Numbered from the stretch's first letter, positions 16,119 through 26,610 are shown. The stretch: DNA of 64,000 nucleotides from Verrucomicrobiaceae bacterium (GCA_027485995.1 JAIXPW010000012.1:1-64000); one strand, 5' to 3'. The notes: generated from the sequence alone by a model not told the origin. Made by a program: numbers and translations.

Positions 16119-18398
16119 ATGGATGATCCGCAGGAAATCGACGAAGTCTTGTTTGAGACGGCGCTCGGCATCGATGAACCGGCATCGCGGGAGGCCTTCT
16201 TCGACCTGATCCGCGATGGCGATCCTTCCCGTTCCGAGCGCCTGCGCACCCTGGCATCCGTTCACATGCAGGCGGATCGCTTTTTCCGAAAGGCGGAGGG
16301 CGCAAGGACGATCGTGGCGACCGAGGCCGGTGAGGAGTTGATCGATCTAACAGATCCCTCCGCCCTTGAGGAAACGCCGCGCTCCACCCCGAGCGAGGGG
16401 CCCGGTGAGCGCATCGGGCGTTATCGACTGGAGAAACGCATCGGTGAAGGCGGCTGCGGCGTGGTCTATCTGGCGGAGCAGCTTGAACCGGTGCGACGAA
16501 AGGTGGCGCTCAAGGTGATCCGCCTCGGCATGGACACCGAACGGGTCATCGAGCGTTTCGAAATGGAGCGTCAGTCGCTGGCCTTGATGGATCACCCGAA
16601 CATCGCCCGCGTCCTCGACGGCAGGGCCACGGATTCCGGTCGTCCGTATTTCGTGATGGAGTGGGTGAGGGGAGCCCGCATCACCGATTACTGCGATGTT
16701 CAGGAACTCAGCCTGCTCAAGCGCATCGACCTCTTCATCGAGGTCTGCAAGGGCATCCAGCACGCGCATCAGAAGGGCGTGATCCATCGCGACATCAAGC
16801 CATCGAACATCCTCATCGACGAAAGCGGCGGCCACGGCCCGAAGATCATCGACTTCGGCATTGCCAAGGCCATTTCAGGAAATGACGACCTTGGCACGCA
16901 GCATTCGTCGCAGGACCAGTTCGTCGGCACTCCGGCCTACATGAGTCCGGAGCAGGCGGATCGCCGCGAGCGCGACATCGACACCCGCAGCGACGTTTAC
17001 AGCCTCGGCATGTTGCTTTACGAACTGCTGGCAGGCCGGACTCCATTCGATTCAGCCGAGCTGGCTTCCGTCGGCTTGATGGAAATGCGAACGATTCTGT
17101 TAGAGCGCGAGCCGCCGGTGCCATCGGCCCTTTTCGTGGGCATGAACCCGGAGGACCAGCAGGAGATCGCCGCGCGTCGCAAGTGTGAGCCTGCGAAACT
17201 TCCTGTCATTCTCAAGGGCGACCTCGACTCGGTGGTCATGAAGGCGATCGAGAAGGATCGTTCGCGACGCTACGAGACCGTCAACGGACTGGTCATGGAC
17301 CTGCAGCGCTACCTGGCCCACGAACCCGTGATCGCGCGACCGGCGAAGCGTGCTTATGTGTTCCGCAAGTTCGTGCGTCGCAATCGGGTGGCGGTCACTG
17401 CGGGTTCGGGCATCGTCCTGTCGCTGTTGCTGGGGCTGGGCATTGCCTACACCTACTATCTCCGGGAAAGGGAGGCTCTGGACGAGCAGGTCCGCCTGCG
17501 GAAGTTCGCCGACGCGGCCCATGCCAACGAGCTGATGCGAATCGAAGAGGCCCGTGGCTGGGAAGGCTTTGCCCACGTTTCCGTGCTGCTCAGCGAGGGC
17601 AGGACCGAGGAAGCGGACGAGCAGCTTCGGGCGACTCCGATCGCCTCCATTCGTCTTTCCCCTCAGTCGTCGGTGGTGCTTCGTTCACTGGGAAACTGGA
17701 ACGCCCTTCGCGGCCGTTGGCCGCAGGCGACCGAGTGTTTCATGATGATGATGAAGACCGACGACATGAATCGCGGTCAGAATCTGACCACCTCCCTCGA
17801 TCTGGTGGCCATCAGCAGCGTGTTGATCGAGGGCGGAAAGCCCCACGACTATCGGGCATTTCAGGCATGGGCCACCGACAGATATGGCAGCACTTCCTCC
17901 GCTCCGGATGCTTCGCGGCTGCTTCACGCGATCCTCCTTGCTCCAGTCGATCCGCAGCTCTTGAACCGTCTGGAGGCCTTGAAGCCGATGATGCAGGAGT
18001 TCGAGGAGGGAATCGAGCTTGAGGGTTATCGGAGGGAGCGTGAATTGGCGCAATGGCGTGCCTTCGGCCTGGCCCTGTTGGAGTATCGACAGGGGAACTA
18101 CCAGCAGGCCAAGCGCTGGTCCGATTTCGCACTGTCATTCAAGGAAAGTCGCGACTACATCCGGGGCGCGCTGGAGCCGGTTCATGCGATGATTTGCTTT
18201 CAGCTCGGCGATTTGGAGGCCGCCCGCGAGGACCTGGGGCGCTGTCGAAAGCGGATCGAGAAGGCCTTTTCCCCCGAGTTGCCAGCCGCGTATGAGCCCT
18301 TTGGCCAGTATCAGGGATTCTGGTGGGACTGGATCATCGCCCGGACCTTGTTCCGCGAGGCGGAGTCCGTGATCTCCGTCGAAGGAGAGGGAGGGTAG
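16119..18398 (+). CDS. Transmembrane Ser/Thr protein kinase
   Basis: 759 residues. A short N-terminal region (1-95) is followed by a Hanks-type kinase domain. That domain has a Gly-rich loop (GEGGCGVVY, 109-117), catalytic Lys in VALKV (about 132), HRDIKPSN (223-230), DFG (245-247) and an APE-like MSPEQ segment. A transmembrane helix lies at about 424-446, and a C-terminal extracytoplasmic region of about 310 residues has TPR-like helices. It directly follows the ECF sigma gene. In this arrangement the kinase is thought to control sigma activity by phosphorylation rather than through an anti-sigma factor. The next gene encodes the giant repeat protein. Confidence 0.93.
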   Translation: MDDPQEIDEVLFETALGIDEPASREAFFDLIRDGDPSRSERLRTLASVHMQADRFFRKAEGARTIVATEAGEELIDLTDPSALEETPRSTPSEGPGERIGRYRLEKRIGEGGCGVVYLAEQLEPVRRKVALKVIRLGMDTERVIERFEMERQSLALMDHPNIARVLDGRATDSGRPYFVMEWVRGARITDYCDVQELSLLKRIDLFIEVCKGIQHAHQKGVIHRDIKPSNILIDESGGHGPKIIDFGIAKAISGNDDLGTQHSSQDQFVGTPAYMSPEQADRRERDIDTRSDVYSLGMLLYELLAGRTPFDSAELASVGLMEMRTILLEREPPVPSALFVGMNPEDQQEIAARRKCEPAKLPVILKGDLDSVVMKAIEKDRSRRYETVNGLVMDLQRYLAHEPVIARPAKRAYVFRKFVRRNRVAVTAGSGIVLSLLLGLGIAYTYYLREREALDEQVRLRKFADAAHANELMRIEEARGWEGFAHVSVLLSEGRTEEADEQLRATPIASIRLSPQSSVVLRSLGNWNALRGRWPQATECFMMMMKTDDMNRGQNLTTSLDLVAISSVLIEGGKPHDYRAFQAWATDRYGSTSSAPDASRLLHAILLAPVDPQLLNRLEALKPMMQEFEEGIELEGYRRERELAQWRAFGLALLEYRQGNYQQAKRWSDFALSFKESRDYIRGALEPVHAMICFQLGDLEAAREDLGRCRKRIEKAFSPELPAAYEPFGQYQGFWWDWIIARTLFREAESVISVEGEGG

Positions 18399-18437
18399 CT
18401 GGGGAAAGGGGGAGACTGGAAAAAAATTCAGGCCTGG

Positions 18438-18467
18438 TGTCCGGATTTTCCCCGGCTTTTCGAAGTC
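18438..18467 (+). promoter_or_regulatory. Candidate ECF promoter upstream of the giant repeat gene (TGTCCGGA-N15-CGAAGTC)
   Basis: TGTCCGGA at 18438-18445 and CGAAGTC at 18461-18467 have a 15-nt spacer, identical in blocks and spacing to the motif at 16077-16106. Spacer sequences differ except for a shared CCCCG. It lies 55 bp upstream of the ATG at 18523. It is the best sequence link in the window between a sigma factor and a structural target. Confidence 0.6.
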
Positions 18468-18522
18468 TGACGAGGACCGATTGTCCGGTTCCCGTTTTAA
18501 GCCCCGAAATCCGCAGTTCCTG

Positions 18523-21500
18523 ATGAAACCCAAGTTCCACACCAATCCGCTCCTTCGCGCCCTGCTTGCCGCCGCCTTGATTGGCTCGCCTGGATCGGCG
18601 TACGCCGCCACCCGGACCAAGCTGGACAACACGAACGACCTCAACCTGGCCACAAGCTGGTTAGGGGGAAATGTTCCCGGTTCGCTTGATGTGGCCTCGT
18701 GGGATTCCACGGTCACCGGGGCGAATTCCACCCTGCTCGGCTCGAACCTCAGCATCGGAGGACTTGCCGTTACCAATCCTGGAGGCACGGTGACGATCGG
18801 GGCCGGCAATACCCTGACACTTGGTTCCAGCGGCATCAATCTGGGTTCCGCCACCCAGAATCTCACGATTTCCTCCGGCCTCACCGTCGCGGCGGGTTCA
18901 CAAGCGTGGAACGTGGCCTCCGGCCGTATCCTGACCCTCAATACCGGAACATTTACCCGCTCCGCAGGTTCCACCCTCAACCTTCAAGGGACTGGAACCT
19001 TTGCCGCCAGCATGACGGGTCTCGCCAATACCAACGGCATCGTCGGGCCTTGGGCGACCTTCGGAGCCGGAACCGGAACCTCCTGGGCAACAGTCTCTGG
19101 AGGAAATCTCACCTCCTCCCCGGGCATCGGAGTTTCCGGAGCGGGTTTGACCAACCCTGGCCTGACCACGGCAAACTACGACATCACGACCGCTTCCACG
19201 ACCACCTATGGCGCGGCGTCCCGGCAGGGAAACACCTTCCGCCTCACCGTCGGGGCCACCACGCTCACGTTCGGAAACAGTGCTTCCCAGATCAACCTCG
19301 TCACCAACGGGCTCCTCAACTCAGGCACAGGTGCCCTGACCATCAACCAGGGCGGCACCAATGCCAACAGTGGCATCATGATCGGGGCGAACTATGGCCG
19401 TGAACTCGTCGTCAACGCCGCAAATGCAAACATCTCCCTCGGGCGTATCGTCAACAACACCGGCGGAGCCTCGTCACTGACCATCGCAGGTTCCGGGGCC
19501 AACACCGTCAACCTTTCCGCAGTCAACACTTACACTGGAGCCACCTCCGTCACCAGTGGCACCTTGATCGTTGGGGGCGCGGCCAGCATCAACACCTCCA
19601 GTGGAATCACCGTCTCCGGCGGCAAATACCTCCACACCAGTTCAGTCGCCTCCACCCCGGCGCTCACGCTCAACCAAGGCACCCTCGATGGCACCGGAAC
19701 ACTTGGCTCGGTCACGATCGCCGACAACCCCTCCGCCGTCGTCACCCACGGAAACGGTGGGGCCACGGCGCTCACCTTCGGAGCCCTTGCCTTCAATGGC
19801 GACGCCACCGTCAACCTCAATGTTTCAGCCGGGGCCGGGCTCAAGGTGAACGGCGCACTCACCACCACCGCAGCCAACGGGCAGGTCGTCCTCAACGTTC
19901 CAAACCTCCTGCCAAACGGACTCGTCAATCTCATCAACTTTGGCTCCTTCACGGGCAACCCTGCCGATTTCACCGCCAACTTCACCAGTCTCGGTTCCCG
20001 CCAGGTTGCGGGGGCCGTTCAGCTCAATGGCAGCAACATTGCGGTCAATATCTCGGGTGAGAATCTCGTCTGGACCGGAGCCAACGGCGATGCCTGGCAG
20101 ACCGTCACCACCGGCGACGAAACCGGACCGAACAACTGGGCCAGGAAAACCGCTCAGACTGCCACCAATTTCTGGTTGGCCGACACCGTGGAGTTCAACG
20201 ACACCTACAACTTCGGCAGTGGCAGCATCGCCGTGACCCAGTCGCAGGTCGTCATCGGTGCCGCGGTCAGCCCCGCTTCCACCCTCTTCAACAACTCCGC
20301 GATCGACTACCAGATCAGCGGTGCGGCGATCGCGGCAGGCTCGCTCGTCAAGAGTGGCACGGGTTCCGTCACCCTGCTCAATGCCAACACCTACACGGGA
20401 GCCACCACCATCAACCAGGGCAAGCTGATCCTTGGAAATGGCACCACGGATGGCAGCATTGCCAGCACGGCGTCCGTCACAAACAATGGTATCCTCGAAT
20501 ACAACCTGGCACTGCCCCAGACCGCCGGCTACGCGATTTCCGGTTCCGGTTCCCTGATCAAGAAAGGTTCCGGCTCCCTCACTCTAACAGGTGCCAGCAC
20601 CTATTCGGGCGGCACCACCGTCGATCAGGGACTTCTTGTCGCCACCAGCAATGGTCTCAACGGCGGCGCCATTGCCATCAACTCCGGGGCAACCCTGACC
20701 TTCACTGGAAACGGCCAGACCAGCACCAGCACTCTAACAGGCGCTGGTTCGATCCTCAACAACACGGCCAACACGATCGTCTTCACGGGCGATCACACCG
20801 GATTCACCGGCTCCTTCACCCACAACGCCGCCGCGAACAACAGCCAGTTCAACACCGCGAACTCGGGCAGCCAGGATGCCACCTATGCCTTGAGCAACGG
20901 TGAGATCATCTTCGCCGCAAACGGGGACTACACGGTGAAGTTCGGCTCACTCTCCAGTGCGGCTGGAAACATTCGTGGAGGAAACACGGCCACCGGCACC
21001 ACCACGGTGGAGGTCGGCAATCTCGGGATCGACACGACCCTGAACGGCAACTTCAACAATGGCGCAACCAAGATCCTCGCGCTCCGCAAGGTGGGCACCG
21101 GCACCCTCACCATCACTGGCGGGGCCAACTACTCCGGCGCGACCGAGGTCAATGCCGGCACACTCGCCCTCACCACCAATCCCAAGGTCCTCGGAGCCAG
21201 CGCCTTCACCGTCGCCGATGGGGCCAGCCTCAGTGTCAAGGCGGCCGCCGCCGCAACGACCATGCTGCCCACCGGCAGCCTCACCCTCGGGACCAGCAAT
21301 CTGACCTTCGACTTCAACCAGTTCACCCCCACCGTCACCCAGGTCTCAACCGGTGCCCTCACGCTCAATGGAGCCGTTTCAGTCAATCTCCTCGGGGCCA
21401 ATGCGCTCGGAACCGGCACTTACAAGCTGATCGACTACACGACCCTCTCTGGAACCGGCACTTTACCGACTGGATCCTTCAGCGTCGGAACTCGCTCCAC

Positions 21501-23397
21501 CGCGTCGATCGTTGACAATGCCGTCGATACCTCGATCGATCTTCAGATTCTCACCGATGCTCCCCGCTGGACCGGTCTCGATGATGGCACCTGGGTGGTC
21601 GGGGCCACCGGAGCCAGCAGCAACTGGAAACTCGGCGTGGCTGGTACTCCCACGGACTACATCGAGGATGACCAGGTTCTGTTCGACGACACGGCCACCG
21701 GCACCCGGAATGTGTTGATCGACTCCTCCAGTGTCTTCCCTGCCAGCACCACCTTCAACACCTCGGCCAGCAACTACACCCTCTCGGGAGCCTTCGGCAT
21801 CGCCAGTGGCAGCCTGACGAAATCCGGCAGCGGCACCGTGGTCATTACCAATGCCAACACCTACAGCGGTGCCACCACCATCAACGCAGGAACCCTTCAG
21901 CTCGGAAACGGAACCTTGAACGGCGTCCTGAGCAACACCTCCTCCGTGATCAACAATGGCACGCTGGCATTCAACCCGGGTGCAAACCAGACAGCGGCAT
22001 TCCCGGTCAGTGGCAGCGGAAGCCTGACGAAAACCGGAGCGGGTGTCCTCACCTTGTCGGGAGCCAATACCTACTCGGGCGGCACATCCCTCAACTCAGG
22101 AGAGCTTTCGCTGATCGGAACCGGCACCCTTGGCTCAGGGCCCATTGCCCTGGCCGCAGGCACCACGCTCAACGTCAACGCGAATCTGGTCGTCGCCAGC
22201 GCCGTCAGCGGCTCAGGCGCCATCGTCAATACCGCCACCTTCACCAACAACGGTGACTTCTCCAGCTTCAACGGCAGCTTCACCCACAACTCGTCCGCCG
22301 TTTCCGTTGCGTTCAATACGGCCACCTCCACCAGCCAGAACGCGGCCTACACCATCGCCGCTCCCCAGGGCAGCGTGCAGGGCATGATTGCCGGAGGAAT
22401 TGGCGACTACACCCTCAAGCTCGGCTCTCTCAGCGGCGTGGCCGACTCCCTGTTCCGCGGTGGCCTCACCGCCACAGGGAGCACCAACCTCGAGATCGGC
22501 AATCTGGGCACAAGCACCGAATTTGCAGGTTCCATCAACAATGGCACGACCAAGGTCCTCTCGCTCACCAAGGTCGGCTCGGGAACACTCACGCTTTCGG
22601 GAGCGAGCAGCTACACCGGCGCGACCCTCGTCAATGCAGGAACCCTCAACCTCACCGGCAGCCTGACCGCCTCAAGCTCGGTCACGGTCAGCTCCGGAGC
22701 CACCCTCTCGGGGAGCGGCTCGGTGACAGGGCCCCTGAACAGCAGTGGCATCGTCGCCCCCGGCGTGGGAGCCGGAACCCTCAGCACGGGTGCCGCCACG
22801 CTCTCGGGGACCTTCGCGGTCGAGATCGATGGAGCCGCTGGTGACAAGCTGCTCTCGACGGGAGCGATCAATCTAACAGGTGTCGCCCTCGCCGTGAACC
22901 TGCTCTCCGGCGGCTTCTCCCAGCCTTCTTATGTCATCGCCGAGGGCACCAGCATCATCGGCACCTTCGCCAGCGTTCCGTCCGGCTACACGGTCAACAT
23001 CGTTTCAGGTGGAGCCGGCCAGCAGGCGGTCCTCACTTCCAGCGGTGGATACACCTCATGGGCTTCCACCAATGTCGGGGGCGATGCCGCGAATGTGGAC
23101 ACCGACAAGGATGGCGTCGCAAACGGGGTTGAATACTTCATGAACTCCGCCGCCGGATTCACCGCCAATCCGGGCCTTGTCGCCGGTGCCATCACCTGGC
23201 CCAACGGCGGCAATATCCCTGCCAGCGCCTATGGAACGCAGTTCGTCGTCCAGACCTCCCCGAACCTGTCCACCTGGACGGATGTTCCGCTTGGCAGCCT
23301 CACCACCAATACCAACGGACCCTCCGGAAGCCTCACATTCACTCTGCCCACCGGCTCGCCCACCTTGTTTGTCCGACTCAAGGTGACGCCGAACTGA
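18523..23397 (+). CDS. Giant secreted autotransporter-associated beta-strand repeat protein
   Basis: 1624 residues from the ATG at 18523 (MKPKFHTNPLLRALLAAALI), which begins a clear signal peptide. An in-frame TTG at 18481 would only prepend non-signal residues. At least seven autotransporter-associated repeats occur, of the type GSGTLTLSGASSYTGATLVNAGTLNL. The C-terminal 130 residues carry a calcium-loop-like segment (VDTDKDGVANGVEYF) as in the protein at 655-5211. There is no beta-barrel and no PEP-CTERM. It is probably a beta-helical surface or matrix protein. It follows the sigma/kinase pair and has the same candidate promoter as the kinase. A strong terminator follows it. Confidence 0.9.
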   Translation: MKPKFHTNPLLRALLAAALIGSPGSAYAATRTKLDNTNDLNLATSWLGGNVPGSLDVASWDSTVTGANSTLLGSNLSIGGLAVTNPGGTVTIGAGNTLTLGSSGINLGSATQNLTISSGLTVAAGSQAWNVASGRILTLNTGTFTRSAGSTLNLQGTGTFAASMTGLANTNGIVGPWATFGAGTGTSWATVSGGNLTSSPGIGVSGAGLTNPGLTTANYDITTASTTTYGAASRQGNTFRLTVGATTLTFGNSASQINLVTNGLLNSGTGALTINQGGTNANSGIMIGANYGRELVVNAANANISLGRIVNNTGGASSLTIAGSGANTVNLSAVNTYTGATSVTSGTLIVGGAASINTSSGITVSGGKYLHTSSVASTPALTLNQGTLDGTGTLGSVTIADNPSAVVTHGNGGATALTFGALAFNGDATVNLNVSAGAGLKVNGALTTTAANGQVVLNVPNLLPNGLVNLINFGSFTGNPADFTANFTSLGSRQVAGAVQLNGSNIAVNISGENLVWTGANGDAWQTVTTGDETGPNNWARKTAQTATNFWLADTVEFNDTYNFGSGSIAVTQSQVVIGAAVSPASTLFNNSAIDYQISGAAIAAGSLVKSGTGSVTLLNANTYTGATTINQGKLILGNGTTDGSIASTASVTNNGILEYNLALPQTAGYAISGSGSLIKKGSGSLTLTGASTYSGGTTVDQGLLVATSNGLNGGAIAINSGATLTFTGNGQTSTSTLTGAGSILNNTANTIVFTGDHTGFTGSFTHNAAANNSQFNTANSGSQDATYALSNGEIIFAANGDYTVKFGSLSSAAGNIRGGNTATGTTTVEVGNLGIDTTLNGNFNNGATKILALRKVGTGTLTITGGANYSGATEVNAGTLALTTNPKVLGASAFTVADGASLSVKAAAAATTMLPTGSLTLGTSNLTFDFNQFTPTVTQVSTGALTLNGAVSVNLLGANALGTGTYKLIDYTTLSGTGTLPTGSFSVGTRSTASIVDNAVDTSIDLQILTDAPRWTGLDDGTWVVGATGASSNWKLGVAGTPTDYIEDDQVLFDDTATGTRNVLIDSSSVFPASTTFNTSASNYTLSGAFGIASGSLTKSGSGTVVITNANTYSGATTINAGTLQLGNGTLNGVLSNTSSVINNGTLAFNPGANQTAAFPVSGSGSLTKTGAGVLTLSGANTYSGGTSLNSGELSLIGTGTLGSGPIALAAGTTLNVNANLVVASAVSGSGAIVNTATFTNNGDFSSFNGSFTHNSSAVSVAFNTATSTSQNAAYTIAAPQGSVQGMIAGGIGDYTLKLGSLSGVADSLFRGGLTATGSTNLEIGNLGTSTEFAGSINNGTTKVLSLTKVGSGTLTLSGASSYTGATLVNAGTLNLTGSLTASSSVTVSSGATLSGSGSVTGPLNSSGIVAPGVGAGTLSTGAATLSGTFAVEIDGAAGDKLLSTGAINLTGVALAVNLLSGGFSQPSYVIAEGTSIIGTFASVPSGYTVNIVSGGAGQQAVLTSSGGYTSWASTNVGGDAANVDTDKDGVANGVEYFMNSAAGFTANPGLVAGAITWPNGGNIPASAYGTQFVVQTSPNLSTWTDVPLGSLTTNTNGPSGSLTFTLPTGSPTLFVRLKVTPN

Positions 23398-23412
23398 TCC
23401 CCCCGACCCATG

Positions 23413-23454
23413 GCAGGAATGCCGATACTTCGGGTGTCGGCATTCCTGCTTTTC
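23413..23454 (+). terminator. Rho-independent terminator after the giant repeat gene
   Basis: A 16-bp stem (GCAGGAATGCCGATAC and its complement with one G-U) closes on a TTCGG loop and is followed by TTTTC. It starts 16 bp after the stop codon, which separates the sigma/kinase/repeat-protein unit from the next gene. Confidence 0.85.
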
Positions 23455-23691
23455 AGGAGAAAATGCATCGTTCAAGTTGAGGCATCGTCGATGGAGCTTC
23501 TGGGGCGTCAGGTCGTATGGGGTTCCATCGACAATCTCTCAAGGGTCGCCATCAACGTCGGGCTGCACCATCATTCCATCAGGTCTGATGGCGCTGCCTG
23601 CCGATCCCAATCGACAAAGAATCCCGCTGCTGCCTTCAGGATCAGCGGGACCATTCCCCAGCCCAGACTGAGCCATCCCGGTCCTCCCGCC

Positions 23692-26610
23692 ATGCTCCCG
23701 CTCAAACCCCTCGTCCCGATTCTCTGGCTCGCTCTGGGTGCCGCACTGCGAGCTGATTTCACCTACGTCGATGCCACCACCAGCAACACCACGCTGGCGA
23801 ACGGCAGCGCCTTCAATCCGCCGGTCAACGGCAACACCGGACCCGACAACAACTGGGAACAACGCACGGGCTTTGGCTCGGGCGGGACGGTCCTCGAGTC
23901 CGGTGGCGAGGTGGCCAGTGAAAATGCACCGGAGCTCAAGACCACCCTCACCGGTCTGACCCCGGGAGCCACCTACCGCATCTTCGCCTGCCTTTGGGAT
24001 CCTACCAACGCCAACGAAGATTGGAATCTCCGCGCCGGTGTCATCGCCAATCCAGGGGCGAACACACTTTTCTCCGCCGCCGATGCCACCACTGAACTCG
24101 TCGCCACCGCTGCTGTCCCCGCCAGCACCCTGACCTTTTCCTCCGCTCCCACCACGGTGCTCGACAGCGGCAATCGCGCGATGCTCGCCGCCTCCATCGG
24201 AACGCTGGCCGCCGATGGCAACGGACAGATCTCCGTCTATCTCGACGATCGGAATGCCGCTACCTCCCCGAATTTCCGCAGCTGGTATGACGGGCTGGCC
24301 TACGAGTTCGTGGCCCCGCCTCCCAACAACGTGACCTATGTGGATGCCAACGCGTCCAACACCAGGCGCTGGGACAACCAGACCTTCAGCCCCGCGCCTG
24401 AAGGGGTCACCGGAGCAGACAACAACTGGGAAACCCGCAACTTCGGAAACTCGGCCGGTGCCTACGAATCCTGCGGCGAGACCGCCGAAAATGCGCCGCT
24501 GCTTGTCACCACCCTCACCGGTCTCACCCCCAACACCCGCTATCTGCTCTACGCCTACTTCTGGGACGCCACCAACGCCAACTGGCGCATCAAGGCCTCT
24601 GCCAAGCAATCCGACATCAACAACAACGGCACTCCCGGAAGCGCGACGGACGACTTCCTGCCCACCTCGCCGCTCACTCACTTCGCAGCGGATAGCAACG
24701 ATGGAGGCCTTGCCACCGATGCACTTCCAGCCTCCAACACACTCTTCATTTCCAACCCGCTCTTCACCCAGGACAATCGGGTCCTGATGCAGGCTCCTCT
24801 GGGCACGGCCGTGACTGATGCCAATGGAAGCCTCTCGATCTACATCGATGATCTGGAAGGCGTGGACCAGTCACGCCGCACCTGGTTCGATGGCGTCGGC
24901 TACAAACTGGCCCTCCCGCTGGTCTCCACCGCCGATGAGGACGGCGATGGCCTGACCAATGGCGACGAGGCCGCGCGCGGCACCGATCCTTATGTCGCGG
25001 ACACGGATGGCGATGGCTACAGCGACTTCGCCGAGGTGACCGCCGGCTCCAATCCGCTCAGCGCGCTGTCCGTTCCGCCGCTTCCCGGAAACTCGCTCCA
25101 GATGGCTGCGGACGGCGCGTGGACCTGGTTCAATGACGAACGAGCCCTCTTTCATCAGGGCTCGCTGTACATGGGTTATGTGAAAAGCAACGGCCAGTAT
25201 GGCGTCACGCGCTACAATCCGGTGACGAACGTGACCTCGGAGACGATCATCAGCACCGCCACCTCCCAGCAGCAGGATGACCACAACAACCCGTCCTTCA
25301 CCGTGCTCCCGGACGGAAAACTGATGGTGCTCTATGCCAAGCACAATGCCGAGTCACGCTTCTATCAGAGGACCTCGCTGGTGCCCTTGCCCACCACCCT
25401 TGCCGACTGGGGACCTGAAATCACCCGCACCCTCACGGCGAGCGCCACCTACAACAACACCTATCTTCTCAGCGGTGAGTCGAACCGGATTTATAACTTC
25501 CACCGCAACATCAATTTCAATCCGACCATCACCATCTCGGATGACCTCGGGGCCACCTGGCAACCTTCCATTCCCTTCATCGCGGTCGGCACCGGCGGTG
25601 TCCGACCGTATCCGCGCTACTGCTCGAACCGGACCGACCGCATCGATCTGATCTACACCGACGGTCATCCGCGCGATTTGGACAACTCGATCTATCACCT
25701 GTTCTACAAGGCCGGTGGCTTCTACAAGACCGACGGCACCCTGATCGACACGTTCGCGAACCTTCCTCTCGAACATCAATCCGGTCAGCGCGGCTCGGTC
25801 ATCTATCAGTTCTCCTCAGCCGCCTGGGGGGCAGGTCAGGGGCCCAACGACTGGATTCCCAATGCCCGCGGCTGGACCTGGGACATCCACTACGGCCAGG
25901 ACGGCAATCCCGTCTGCGTCTTCCAGGTGCAGACCGGCACCGATGCCACCTGGGCCACCTCCCGCATCTACTACTACTACGCCCGCTGGACCGGCACCGC
26001 CTGGCAGAAGCGCTTCATCGCCCAGGCGGGAAGGGGGATCTACGCCTCGGAGTCCGACTACGGCGGCGGCATGTGCCTCGACCCTAAGAACCCGAATGTC
26101 ATCTACATCGCTTCCAACGCAGCCAATCCCTTCAATCTCGGAGATATCAACAACGTTCCGCTCAGCACCAACAACCGCTACGAGATCTATCGTGGCGTGA
26201 CCACCGACGGCGGACTGACCTTCACCTGGACCCCGATCACCACCAACTCCGTGGCCGACAACTTCCGTCCGATCATCCCGGAGAAAAGCCCCTACGACGA
26301 TACGGTCATCTGGTTCAATGGAACTTACAACACCTACACCAACTACAGCACCAAGGTCCTCGCCATCCTCCGCAATGACCTGCGGATGAAGACGACCCTC
26401 CTGGTTCCGGCCTCGAACACCGGCACCCTCGAATGGAAATCCTCGCCGGGCTGGCGTTACCGCATCACCGGCTCCGAGGACCTGAACGGCTTCCCCCACA
26501 CCCTCGTCAGCGGCATCGAGTCCCAGGGCGAGACCACCACCCGCACCTTCACCTTCCCCCCCGCGCTCACCAACAAGCCCAGGGCCTTCTTCCGCGTGGA
26601 AACGGAGTGA
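23692..26610 (+). CDS. Secreted BNR_4-family protein, possible polysaccharide lyase
   Basis: 972 residues from the ATG at 23692, where a signal peptide begins (MLPLKPLVPILWLALGAALRA). The open frame reaches back to 23410, but that part overlaps the preceding terminator and is rejected. Two tandem modules of about 190 residues each start with TYVDA and contain DNNWE. A thrombospondin-3-like calcium segment follows (DEDGDGLTNGDEAARGTDP). The C-terminal half resembles the BNR_4 family, which includes ulvan lyases of PL24-type: WTWFNDERA, then DDHNNPSF, then YAKHN. I infer a secreted seven-bladed propeller acting on a sulfated or acidic polysaccharide. The substrate cannot be told from sequence alone. 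Confidence 0.8.
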   Translation: MLPLKPLVPILWLALGAALRADFTYVDATTSNTTLANGSAFNPPVNGNTGPDNNWEQRTGFGSGGTVLESGGEVASENAPELKTTLTGLTPGATYRIFACLWDPTNANEDWNLRAGVIANPGANTLFSAADATTELVATAAVPASTLTFSSAPTTVLDSGNRAMLAASIGTLAADGNGQISVYLDDRNAATSPNFRSWYDGLAYEFVAPPPNNVTYVDANASNTRRWDNQTFSPAPEGVTGADNNWETRNFGNSAGAYESCGETAENAPLLVTTLTGLTPNTRYLLYAYFWDATNANWRIKASAKQSDINNNGTPGSATDDFLPTSPLTHFAADSNDGGLATDALPASNTLFISNPLFTQDNRVLMQAPLGTAVTDANGSLSIYIDDLEGVDQSRRTWFDGVGYKLALPLVSTADEDGDGLTNGDEAARGTDPYVADTDGDGYSDFAEVTAGSNPLSALSVPPLPGNSLQMAADGAWTWFNDERALFHQGSLYMGYVKSNGQYGVTRYNPVTNVTSETIISTATSQQQDDHNNPSFTVLPDGKLMVLYAKHNAESRFYQRTSLVPLPTTLADWGPEITRTLTASATYNNTYLLSGESNRIYNFHRNINFNPTITISDDLGATWQPSIPFIAVGTGGVRPYPRYCSNRTDRIDLIYTDGHPRDLDNSIYHLFYKAGGFYKTDGTLIDTFANLPLEHQSGQRGSVIYQFSSAAWGAGQGPNDWIPNARGWTWDIHYGQDGNPVCVFQVQTGTDATWATSRIYYYYARWTGTAWQKRFIAQAGRGIYASESDYGGGMCLDPKNPNVIYIASNAANPFNLGDINNVPLSTNNRYEIYRGVTTDGGLTFTWTPITTNSVADNFRPIIPEKSPYDDTVIWFNGTYNTYTNYSTKVLAILRNDLRMKTTLLVPASNTGTLEWKSSPGWRYRITGSEDLNGFPHTLVSGIESQGETTTRTFTFPPALTNKPRAFFRVETE

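Noticed and set aside
655..23397. Reading the two giant repeat proteins as complete type V autotransporters
   Set aside because: They carry the autotransporter-associated repeat but no C-terminal beta-barrel. The C-terminal domain is a different, calcium-loop-like one.
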